The translations under genes were made by a program, and so were the position numbers. The notes below the pieces were generated by a model, which did no database searches, was not told where the DNA came from, and was given only the letters and a program-made list of their open reading frames with translations. A DNA stretch of 16,168 nt from CAYZIB01 sp964478425 (lineage in GTDB: Bacteria > Bacillota_I > Bacilli_A > Acholeplasmatales > WRBM01), in the NCBI GenBank assembly GCA_964478425.1, contig CAYZIB010000022.1, positions 1-16,168 on the forward strand, read 5' to 3'. Of this stretch, positions 1-5,083 are shown in pieces (positions within the stretch are counted from its first letter, which is position 1; each line of letters starts with the position of its first letter).

Positions 1-133
1 TTACTTTAACAACCTCTTTTATTTTATTATTAATATTTGTATCATCAAAACCATTTTCATAACAACCACTAAATATTAATACAAAACAAATTAAAATTAT
101 AAAAAAAGTTTTTTTAAAATTTATTTTTTTCAT
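1..133 (-). CDS. N-terminus of a lipoprotein (partial, runs off the left edge)
   Basis: Only the first 44 or so codons are present; the gene continues beyond base 1. The start ATG (133-131) is preceded by an excellent ribosome binding site, AAGGAGGA on the minus strand at about 141-148. The peptide begins MKKINFKKTF, continues with a hydrophobic stretch (FIILICFVLIF) and reaches a lipobox, FSGC, with the lipidated Cys at about residue 24. A short polar region follows (YENGFDDTNINNK). This is a standard Gram-positive lipoprotein signal peptide, so the mature protein should be anchored to the outer face of the cell membrane. Nothing of the mature domain is visible, so its function cannot be assigned. 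It lies downstream of the coiled-coil gene on the same strand but has its own -10 element. Confidence 0.8.
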   Translation of the reverse strand, partial: MKKINFKKTFFIILICFVLIFSGCYENGFDDTNINNKIKEVVKV

Positions 134-164
134 AAATGTATCCTCCTTAATATAATTAGAATGT

Positions 165-170
165 ATTATA
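165..170 (-). promoter_or_regulatory. Putative -10 element for the lipoprotein gene
   Basis: On the minus strand this reads TATAAT, about 32 nt upstream of the lipoprotein ATG, leaving room for the AAGGAGGA site. No convincing -35 hexamer is seen 16-17 nt upstream (TTATAT is the nearest), so this is a weak promoter call. Confidence 0.35.
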
Positions 171-218
171 TTCATCTTTCTTTGATATAACTTTAGATTT
201 TTATTAATATTACAAACA

Positions 219-1304
219 TTAATCTATTTTTGAAATAGATTTCCATAAAATATGTATATATACCATCTTTCTAACAAACAATATAGTGAATACTGTAAAA
301 CATATTAAAAATAAAATTATAGGAATATCTAACCAATAATTAAATTCACTATTATAAAGTATAATTAAAAATATTATTCTAATTAAATATATAAATACTT
401 CTCTTTTTTTATAATGATGTGTAAGTGTCTTTGAATATTTTATAAATTTAATAATTTCATCATAAATTTGGGAATAATCATTCATTTTAGTTATTTTTTC
501 TATGTTATTTTTAATTTCAGAAGTTAATTCTACTAGCATTTTTTTTGGTAATTTATTACCAAGTAATTTACTTACCTGGTTTGAAAATTCTCTATTACCT
601 TCTATTACACCATTTTTAAATTCATTAAATTTTTGTTCTTCTTTTATTCTTTGCTCTTCTTTTATCCTTTGTTCTTCTTTTATTCTTTGCTCTTCTTTTA
701 TCCTTTGTTCTTCTTTTATTCTTTGCTCTTCTGCTAATTTTTTCTCTTTTTCAATTTCTTCTAATCTTTTTCTTTCATCTTCTAAAGCTTGTTCATCAGG
801 TGTAAGTTTAGAATACCATATTGTATATTCTAACTTTTTTCTTTCTTCTTCTAACAATTCCCTTTCTTTTTTAGCTTTATTAGTTGCATAAGCAATTTTG
901 CGCATTTTATATTCTTGTTCTTCTTCTAATCTTTTTCTTTCAAGTTCTTGTTCCTTTTGCCATTGCCTTCTTTTTTCTTCAGCTTCTTTATTTATTCTAT
1001 ATCTTTGTGCTTCTTCAAATTCCCTTTGTTGCTCTCTTGCTTCTTTTTGCATTCGTAAATTATCTTGTTCTCGCTTTTTTTCAAGAATACATTCTGTTGC
1101 CAATGGATCTCTATCCCATTTATTACAACCACTACTACTGCAATTTACGTTTTTATTATAATAATTACTTCTTGAGCATAAACAAACAGCATGATTATCT
1201 ACAGAAATTTCTTTCCCGCCTAAAAAAGAATTTACAATTTTCTTAGAACAATTATAATATCTGCATGTGGCACATTTTTTTGAATCAGCTCTATAAGAAA
1301 CCAT
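219..1304 (-). CDS. Cys-rich, coiled-coil, C-terminally membrane-anchored protein of unknown function
   Basis: The protein is about 361 aa and I do not recognise a named family. Residues 1-75 are rich in Cys (C11, C14, C19, C41, C43, C55, C60, C72; CATC and CLC pairs), suggesting a metal-binding or disulphide domain. Residues 76-230 are a highly charged E/K/R/Q coiled coil ending in five tandem EEQRIK units. Two hydrophobic segments near the C-terminus (about 303-320 and 325-345) should be transmembrane. I chose ATG 1304 because GGGAG lies 10 nt upstream. An in-frame ATG at 1376 lacks such a site, falls almost at the predicted transcription start, and would force translation through the 26-bp inverted-repeat site. 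The gene sits downstream of a promoter lying between two putative recombinase sites, so its expression may be phase variable. An intracellular scaffold or sensor tethered to the membrane is only a guess. Confidence 0.8.
   Translation of the reverse strand: MVSYRADSKKCATCRYYNCSKKIVNSFLGGKEISVDNHAVCLCSRSNYYNKNVNCSSSGCNKWDRDPLATECILEKKREQDNLRMQKEAREQQREFEEAQRYRINKEAEEKRRQWQKEQELERKRLEEEQEYKMRKIAYATNKAKKERELLEEERKKLEYTIWYSKLTPDEQALEDERKRLEEIEKEKKLAEEQRIKEEQRIKEEQRIKEEQRIKEEQRIKEEQKFNEFKNGVIEGNREFSNQVSKLLGNKLPKKMLVELTSEIKNNIEKITKMNDYSQIYDEIIKFIKYSKTLTHHYKKREVFIYLIRIIFLIILYNSEFNYWLDIPIILFLICFTVFTILFVRKMVYIHILWKSISKID
221..241 (-). terminator. AT-rich dyad at the end of the coiled-coil gene
   Basis: AATCTATTT (221-229) and AAATAGATT (233-241) form a perfect 9-bp stem with a 3-nt loop that overlaps the stop codon of the coiled-coil gene. 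No clean U tract follows on the minus strand, so it may be a weak terminator or an mRNA 3'-end stabiliser. Confidence 0.3.
628..735 (-). repeat. Tandem 18-bp coding repeat (36-bp higher-order period)
   Basis: Five exact or near-exact 18-bp units run from 646 to 735, with a degenerate sixth at 628-645. Each encodes EEQRIK or a close variant. Two unit versions alternate: ATTCTTTGCTCTTCTTTT and ATCCTTTGTTCTTCTTTT on the plus strand. The longer-range period is therefore 36 bp. Both lengths are multiples of three, so slippage would lengthen or shorten the coiled coil without breaking the frame. Confidence 0.9.
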
Positions 1305-1342
1305 ACAATTACATCTCCCTACCTTTATTTTTGCATTTACAA

Positions 1343-1368
1343 TTATATAAAGGTACACCTTTATACAA
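1343..1368. repeat. Putative invertase crossover site 1 (26-bp dyad)
   Basis: The left half-site is TTATATAAAGGT (1343-1354), the centre is AC (1355-1356), and the right half-site is ACCTTTATACAA (1357-1368), whose reverse complement is TTGTATAAAGGT. Two 12-bp imperfect inverted halves around a 2-bp asymmetric centre is the architecture of hix/gix sites cut by small serine invertases. The core AAAGGT-centre-ACCTTT is shared with site 2, but the central dinucleotide is AC here and GT there on the same strand. The two sites are therefore in inverted orientation. Confidence 0.75.
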
Positions 1369-1477
1369 ATTTTCATTTACAATTTTATTATAGTATTTAT
1401 ATATAAAAAATCAAGATTATTTGTCATTTTTAATTTTATTTAACTATTTAATAAAAAAATATTATATTTTTTTTAAA
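1369..1477. other. Putative invertible promoter segment
   Basis: This 109-bp non-coding stretch lies between two 26-bp dyads in inverted orientation. It carries a sigma-A-type promoter facing the coiled-coil gene. On the plus strand I see only a weak alternative (TTGTCA at 1421-1426 without a good -10). Inversion would therefore take the promoter away from the coiled-coil gene and point it at the recombinase side. Crossover at the central dinucleotides would flip about 135 bp in all. Confidence 0.65.
1387..1414 (-). promoter_or_regulatory. Promoter inside the invertible segment, facing the coiled-coil gene
   Basis: On the minus strand TTGATT (1414-1409) is followed after 16 bp by a perfect TATAAT (1392-1387), predicting a start near 1380. 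The 16-bp spacing matches other promoters in this window (response regulator, tRNA, glgA). The leader would run through crossover site 1 to the GGGAG/ATG at 1304. Confidence 0.7.
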
Positions 1478-1503
1478 TTGGCTAAAGGTGTACCTTTAGC
1501 TAA
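1478..1503. repeat. Putative invertase crossover site 2 (26-bp dyad)
   Basis: The left half-site is TTGGCTAAAGGT (1478-1489), the centre is GT (1490-1491), and the right half-site is ACCTTTAGCTAA (1492-1503), whose reverse complement is TTAGCTAAAGGT. Only one of the 12 arm positions mismatches. It shares the AAAGGT/ACCTTT core with site 1 but has the reverse-complement centre, giving inverted orientation. It lies 68 bp upstream of the recombinase start codon. Confidence 0.75.
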
Positions 1504-1510
1504 TACTATT

Positions 1511-1541
1511 AAAGTCATCAAAAAAAATGATGGCTTTTTGT
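1511..1541 (+). terminator. Rho-independent terminator between the switch and the recombinase
   Basis: AAAGTCATCA (1511-1520) pairs with TGATGGCTTT (1528-1537) as a 10-bp stem with one G-U pair and a 7-A loop. The T run at 1535-1539 follows. It acts on plus-strand transcription coming from the invertible segment and would stop read-through into the recombinase gene. Confidence 0.65.
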
Positions 1542-1547
1542 TATAAT
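1539..1547 (+). promoter_or_regulatory. Extended -10 promoter of the recombinase gene
   Basis: TG (1539-1540), one base, then TATAAT (1542-1547) make an extended -10 element just after the terminator. No -35 hexamer is recognisable. The start would fall near 1554, leaving a short leader with GGAGG at 1560-1564. This would give recombinase expression independent of the orientation of the segment. Confidence 0.45.
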
Positions 1548-1571
1548 AAAGTTATTAATGGAGGTATATTT

Positions 1572-2162
1572 ATGATATATGGTTATGTAAGAGTATCATC
1601 AATAACACAAAATATAGCAAGACAAATTGATGAAATGTATAAATTAGGATTAACTGATGAATTTATTTTTATTGATAAACAATCAGGTAAAGATTTTAAT
1701 AGAGAAAATTATCAATTATTAAAAAGTAAATTAAAAAAAGACGACCTAATAATTATTAAATCAATAGATCGTCTTGGTAGAAATTATGATATGATTATTA
1801 ATGAATGGCAAGATATAACTAAAATAATTGGTGCTGATATATTTGTTATTGACTTTCCTTTACTTGATACTAGAAATGAAGATAAAAATTTAATTGGTAA
1901 ATTTATATCTGATATTGTATTACAAGTTTTAAGTTTTGTTGCTCAAAATGAAAGAGAAAATATTAAATTAAGACAAGCTGAAGGAATAAAACTTGCTAAA
2001 GCAAAAGGTATTCATATGGGAAGACCTAAATATAAACTTCCTGATAATTTTAAAGAAATTGCACTTAAATTTCATAAAAAAGAAATAACTAATATTGAAG
2101 CTGCTAATATTTTAAATATGAATAAATGGACATTTTTAAAATATTCAAAATTTTATAAATAA
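1572..2162 (+). CDS. Small serine recombinase (resolvase/DNA invertase family)
   Basis: This 196-aa protein has the size and layout of Hin/Gin/gamma-delta enzymes: an N-terminal catalytic domain, a long E helix and a C-terminal helix-turn-helix. Visible catalytic residues are R7 and S9 in GYVRVSS, R44 in DFNREN, and D66, R67 and R70 in SIDRLGR. Residues about 155-196 form the DNA-binding part. ATG 1572 is preceded by GGAGG with a 7-nt spacer; an in-frame ATG at 1527 lacks a site and lies in the terminator hairpin. Family members cut staggered by 2 bp at the centre of dyad sites and either resolve or invert DNA. Two such dyads in inverted orientation lie immediately upstream, so I infer a DNA invertase acting on the adjacent promoter segment. 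A transposon resolvase is the alternative, but no transposase is visible. Confidence 0.93.
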   Translation: MIYGYVRVSSITQNIARQIDEMYKLGLTDEFIFIDKQSGKDFNRENYQLLKSKLKKDDLIIIKSIDRLGRNYDMIINEWQDITKIIGADIFVIDFPLLDTRNEDKNLIGKFISDIVLQVLSFVAQNERENIKLRQAEGIKLAKAKGIHMGRPKYKLPDNFKEIALKFHKKEITNIEAANILNMNKWTFLKYSKFYK

Positions 2163-2192
2163 ATTATATAAATATTTTATTTTATATAATTT
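2161..2192. terminator. All-AT bidirectional hairpin between convergent genes
   Basis: AAATTATATAAA (2161-2172) and TTTATATAATTT (2181-2192) form a perfect 12-bp stem with an 8-nt loop. It sits exactly between the recombinase stop and the stop of the convergent ATPase gene, and T or A runs flank it. With no G or C in the stem it is a plausible but weak shared terminator. Confidence 0.4.
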
Positions 2193-3031
2193 TTAAAAAA
2201 ATTAATATAAACTTTAATACTTTCTAATTCCTCAAATTTTTTAATTTGAATAGGAATACTATCCAAATCATATATCTTAGCATTAAAAAGACTTAACAAA
2301 AAAGGAGAATGAGTACTAATAATAAATTGACAATTATAAAATCTAACTGATTCTTCAATGAACTTTTTAAGTTTTAATTGATTAATTGCTGATAAAGAAT
2401 TTTCTGGTTCATCTAATATATATATCGCATTTTCTTTTATTTCTCTTTCCCAATATAATAAAGCTGTTTCACCATTAGATTGACTTATAATATTATTTGT
2501 TCCTAATCTTTCTCTTATATACTTTGACATAGTTTTTTTATTTGCATCAACTTTATTTTTTAATGTTTCATAATCATCATAAAAATTGCTACTATCATTA
2601 TATTTATATTTTAAATATTCTTTAGTCAATTCTTCTTTTTTTCTATTTACTTTTGAATTAATTGCTTGTATATCTAATAAATAATCAAATACATCATCAC
2701 TTTGAATTATTTTTATTTCCTCAGGCAATTCAAATTCATTTGTTATTATTTCTGAATTTTCTACATACAGATCAAAATATCTTCCTAAATTCAAATTGTT
2801 TTTCCTTGTAGCATCTAATTTATTGGCTATTAAATTTAATAATGTAGTTTTACCACTTCCATTATTTCCATAAAAAATTGTTATATCGGAAAAAATTACA
2901 TTATCAAATTTTTTATCTGGAAATATTTTAAAAGGATAAACATTATTAAATATATTTCTTTGTTCTCCAGTAAGTAATAAAAAATATTCTCTATCTTCAT
3001 CTAACAAATTAAATTCTTTTATATAAATCAT
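2177..3031 (-). CDS. SMC/RecF/ABC-like AAA-type ATPase of unknown role
   Basis: This 284-aa soluble P-loop ATPase has a Walker A GNNGSGKTT at 55-63, a short helical insertion with charged coiled-coil character at about 125-175, an ABC-like signature SQSNGE at 183-188, Walker B with the catalytic Glu in YILDEPE (204-210), a D-loop NSLS, and an H-loop His in ISTHSPF (H241). This order is typical of stand-alone ATP-binding proteins related to RecF, SMC and OLD ATPases, many of which power DNA-related or anti-phage systems. No partner nuclease or toxin gene is adjacent, so no role can be claimed. AAGGTGA upstream supports ATG 3031. It converges with the recombinase gene, and a TATAAT (about 3066-3071, minus strand) lies upstream without a clear -35. 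Confidence 0.85.
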   Translation of the reverse strand: MIYIKEFNLLDEDREYFLLLTGEQRNIFNNVYPFKIFPDKKFDNVIFSDITIFYGNNGSGKTTLLNLIANKLDATRKNNLNLGRYFDLYVENSEIITNEFELPEEIKIIQSDDVFDYLLDIQAINSKVNRKKEELTKEYLKYKYNDSSNFYDDYETLKNKVDANKKTMSKYIRERLGTNNIISQSNGETALLYWEREIKENAIYILDEPENSLSAINQLKLKKFIEESVRFYNCQFIISTHSPFLLSLFNAKIYDLDSIPIQIKKFEELESIKVYINFFKNYIK

Positions 3032-3153
3032 AAAATCACCTTAAAATATATAATTAATTTTTCTAATTATAGAATAATAAAATATTTTAAAAAAATCAAG
3101 TAAATAAATTATTTTAATAAAATTATTAAAATAAACATCCATTTAGAAACTTT

Positions 3154-3176
3154 GCAAGAAATTGGGAGCAACTTTT
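3154..3176. repeat. Degenerate copy of the 23-bp promoter-region repeat
   Basis: This 23-bp stretch differs at four positions from the three identical copies at 4703-4791 and is in the same orientation. It reads AGAAATTGGGAGCAACTTTT over its last 20 bases, against AGAAATTCGGAGCGACTTTT. It lies about 123 bp upstream of the RecF-like ATPase start and about 125 bp beyond the stop of the DUF4143 gene, so the DUF4143 gene is bracketed by copies. Confidence 0.75.
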
Positions 3177-3186
3177 AAATGACATT

Positions 3187-3213
3187 AAAAAACACCAGCA
3201 TTGAAGCTGATGT
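3187..3213 (-). terminator. Terminator of the DUF4143 ATPase gene
   Basis: On the minus strand ACATCAGC pairs with GCTGGTGT (8 bp, one G-U) around a 6-nt loop and is followed by six Ts. It lies about 90 bp past the stop codon of the ATPase gene. Between the stop and this hairpin I see no other gene. Confidence 0.75.
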
Positions 3214-3301
3214 AGTTAATTTTCTTATTCATTTGTCATTCATTGAATTAAATATATTCGATTATATTTCATTTTGTTACAAAAATAAAAGACATAATTA
3301 A

Positions 3302-4657
3302 TTAAAAATCATATTGTTCCTTACCAAGTGCAAAAATCAAATAATGAGGAATTGTAATAATATCATCGTTTTCACTTATATTATAATCACCAATTTTTAT
3401 CAAATTAGTTTTGCCATAATGTTCAGGATGTCTCATCACTGTTTTACTCGACTTAGTATTGCCGGTTTTTGATTTTGATTCCACCAATGTTGAAATTCCT
3501 TTATATGATATAACGAAATCAATTTCAAGACCACTTTCTTTAGAAAAGTAATATGGTTCTATTCCGGCTTTATTTAATGATTCAAACACAACGGCTTCAT
3601 ATATAGCACCTTTTCCTTGTTCTAAATTACCCTTATTAATAGCTGCAATAGTATCAATTCCATACATAGCCGTTACTATACCAATATCTTCTGGAAATAA
3701 TTTAAACTGTGCTTCTATTTTTTGACCTGCAAGCGGTAAAGTTGGAACTTCTATATTATGAACCTTTGAAACAATATGCGCTTGTCTTAAATATTCAATC
3801 GCATCATTTTTATCATATTGTGTTCCACCTTTAACTTTAGAAACAATAAATCTCTTATTATCCTTAGCTAAAAAAGTAGGTATTAAATCAAATACGTTTT
3901 GAATTCGTGCGACTTCAGGAGCTTTAAAAATGGCATGTCCAGATGTATCCATTCTTCTACCAAAATCAGATTTCATATCAAAAATAGTACTGGATAAAAT
4001 TCTATATGCTGGCATAATATTATTTGTTTTTTTAAATTCTAAAACAACCTTTGGAAACCCACCAATGCATATATATTTTAAAAAGATGTTTTTATATAAT
4101 TGGTGAATATTATCTGGTATTCTTTCTTTATTTATATAATAATTAACTAAACCATTAGTTTGCTCTTTAGAATAACCCATGGCCCATAAAAATTCCTCAA
4201 AGTCCATAGTTTTCATATGAACAACATCATCATATCCAGTAGGTGCAGGTGTACAATCACCAATTATATAACCATTAATTCCTAAATATGAACCACTACC
4301 AATAACATGATATCTTCCATCTTTTGCAAAATTTTTAAATGCTAATCTAGCTCTTGGACAATCTTGAATTTCATCAAAGAAAAGTAGTGTTTTATCTTGA
4401 TTAATGACTATTTCAGGAAATCTTAATGATATATTTGTAATAATTGTATCAACATCTAAATCATTATCAAAATCCGAGCAATATTCTGGATTAGTCCAAA
4501 AATTCATTTCTATTAACTGTAATTTATTTCTTTTTGCAAATTGTAAAACACTCTCTGTTTTACCACACTGCCTAATTCCAACAAGCAAAATGGGATTTTT
4601 ACTATTTTTGTTTAACCAATCATCTAAATAAGAATCGATTTTTCTTTCAAAGTACAT
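3302..4657 (-). CDS. ATP-binding protein, AAA + DUF4143 family
   Basis: This 451-aa protein has the hallmarks of the AAA/DUF4143 ATPases that are abundant in gut Firmicutes and Bacteroidetes. The P-loop is GIRQCGKTE (27-35), Walker B LLFFDEIQDCP (91-101), sensor-type GSGSYLGI (120-127), and a FEEFLWAMGY segment matches the family's conserved xFxEFL stretch. The C-terminal part contains GLEIDFVISYKG followed by LVESKSKTG, an arrangement like a PD-(D/E)XK nuclease-fold core. The biochemical role of the family is not established. ATG 4657 follows AAAGGAG with 8 nt spacing. The gene is monocistronic, with a promoter overlapping the first of three tandem repeats upstream and a terminator at 3187-3213. 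Flanking copies of the repeat hint at a dispersed or transferred module. Confidence 0.88.
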   Translation of the reverse strand: MYFERKIDSYLDDWLNKNSKNPILLVGIRQCGKTESVLQFAKRNKLQLIEMNFWTNPEYCSDFDNDLDVDTIITNISLRFPEIVINQDKTLLFFDEIQDCPRARLAFKNFAKDGRYHVIGSGSYLGINGYIIGDCTPAPTGYDDVVHMKTMDFEEFLWAMGYSKEQTNGLVNYYINKERIPDNIHQLYKNIFLKYICIGGFPKVVLEFKKTNNIMPAYRILSSTIFDMKSDFGRRMDTSGHAIFKAPEVARIQNVFDLIPTFLAKDNKRFIVSKVKGGTQYDKNDAIEYLRQAHIVSKVHNIEVPTLPLAGQKIEAQFKLFPEDIGIVTAMYGIDTIAAINKGNLEQGKGAIYEAVVFESLNKAGIEPYYFSKESGLEIDFVISYKGISTLVESKSKTGNTKSSKTVMRHPEHYGKTNLIKIGDYNISENDDIITIPHYLIFALGKEQYDF

Positions 4658-4699
4658 AAAAACAACTCCTTTAATTAATTAAATTTAAGATACAATGAT

Positions 4700-4728
4700 A
4701 TTATAAGAAATTCGGAGCGACTTTTCAA
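4700..4728 (-). promoter_or_regulatory. Promoter of the DUF4143 ATPase gene, overlapping repeat 1
   Basis: On the minus strand TTGAAA (4728-4723) is followed after exactly 17 bp by TATAAT (4705-4700), about 43 nt before the ATG. The 17-bp spacer consists of the core of repeat 1, so a protein bound to the repeat would sit between the -35 and -10 elements. Confidence 0.65.
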
Positions 4729-4791
4729 GCATTTCATAAGAAATTCGGAGCGACTTTTCTAACATTTTATAAGAAATTCGGAGCGACTTTT
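4703..4791. repeat. Three identical 23-bp direct repeats, 33-bp period
   Basis: Identical copies occupy 4703-4725, 4736-4758 and 4769-4791, separated by two different 10-bp spacers. Each contains a weak dyad, AAATTCG-GAG-CGACTTT (one mismatched pair). On the minus strand each copy is flanked by -35-like (TTGAAA, TAGAAA, TTAAAA) and -10-like (TATAAT, TATGAA, TATAAA) hexamers 17 bp apart, so the whole promoter looks triplicated. A 33-bp step is about three helical turns, placing all copies on the same DNA face. Confidence 0.9.
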
Positions 4792-4817
4792 TTAAAATAA
4801 TATAAAAACACCATCTT

Positions 4818-4868
4818 CTAGGGATGTCGAAATAATCGTTCTTTCACCCCTAGTATCGTTCTAACACC
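4818..4868. repeat. Dyad and overlapping ATCGTTCT direct repeats
   Basis: CTAGGGATG (4818-4826) and CACCCCTAG (4845-4853) pair over 9 bp with one G-U-type mismatch. ATCGTTCT, two bases, then CACC occurs twice, at 4835-4848 and 4855-4868, a 20-bp step. I recognise no known element; it may be operator sites or the remnant of a repeat. Confidence 0.5.
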
Positions 4869-4917
4869 TACTGCTAAAAAACACTAGGAAGGCTACAATT
4901 TTAATATAAAAGCAAAT

Positions 4918-4956
4918 AAAAAAAAATCTTGACACCTAATATTTGTTGTATCAAGA
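4918..4956 (-). terminator. Terminator of tRNA-Leu
   Basis: On the minus strand TCTTGATAC (4956-4948) and GTGTCAAGA (4935-4927) form a 9-bp stem with one G-U/mismatch position, followed directly by a run of nine Ts (4926-4918). It lies 15 nt past the CCA end of the tRNA. Confidence 0.85.
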
Positions 4957-4970
4957 CTAGTAATTTTTAA

Positions 4971-5058
4971 TGGTGCCCCCGATCGGAGTCGAACCGATAC
5001 TCCCTCATCAGGAACTGGATTTTGAGTCCAGCGCGTCTACCAATTTCACCACGAGGGC
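4971..5058 (-). tRNA. tRNA-Leu (anticodon CAA)
   Basis: The minus strand folds as a class II tRNA of 88 nt with encoded CCA. The acceptor arms are GCCCTCG and CGGGGGC, and the D-loop segment is GGTGAAATTGGTAGACGC. The anticodon stem CTGGA/TCCAG encloses CTCAAAA, giving anticodon CAA (decodes UUG). A long variable arm (about 15 nt) and a GGTTCGACTCC T-arm follow. The long variable arm and GGTAGAC D-loop fit leucine. It is flanked by a promoter upstream and a strong terminator downstream. Confidence 0.97.
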
Positions 5059-5059
5059 A

Positions 5060-5083
5060 TTTTAAGAAGTTTCCTTCTTAAAA
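5060..5083. repeat. Perfect 10-bp dyad directly upstream of the tRNA
   Basis: TTTTAAGAAG (5060-5069) and CTTCTTAAAA (5074-5083) form a perfect stem around a 4-nt loop (GAAA on the minus strand). It ends 1 nt before the first tRNA base and spans the predicted transcription start of the tRNA. No U tract follows on either strand, so it is not a textbook terminator for argS. Confidence 0.7.

Larger units (their letters stand above)
4658..4970. other. 313-bp non-coding region between the DUF4143 gene and tRNA-Leu
   Basis: From left to right the region contains the ribosome binding site and promoter of the ATPase gene, three 23-bp repeats at 33-bp period (4703-4791), a 9-bp-arm dyad (4818-4853) containing the first of two ATCGTTCT-type direct repeats (4835-4868), about 45 bp with no recognised signal, and the tRNA terminator (4918-4956). 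No convincing reading frame is present on either strand. Confidence 0.7.

Noticed and set aside
502..1246. Plus-strand reading frames rich in Ser, Phe, Leu and Cys opposite the coiled-coil gene
   Set aside because: They are the antisense of the GAA/AAA/CAA-rich coiled-coil codons, have low-complexity composition and lack ribosome binding sites.
1305..1376. Upstream ATG (1376) as the start of the coiled-coil protein
   Set aside because: No ribosome binding site, almost at the predicted transcription start, and it would translate the recombination-site dyad. ATG 1304 has GGGAG.
1343..1503. The two dyads as ordinary repressor operators or a resolvase res site
   Set aside because: The 12-2-12 layout, non-palindromic centres in opposite orientation, spacing around a promoter and adjacent serine recombinase fit inversion better. 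A res site would have subsites of more varied spacing. An added operator role is not excluded.
1572..2162. IS607-type transposase
   Set aside because: The helix-turn-helix is C-terminal as in Hin/resolvase; IS607 enzymes have an N-terminal DNA-binding domain, and there is no tnpB.
4703..4791. CRISPR array
   Set aside because: Only three repeats of 23 bp with 10-bp linkers; linkers are far too short for spacers, no cas genes are present, and the units fit a promoter layout.
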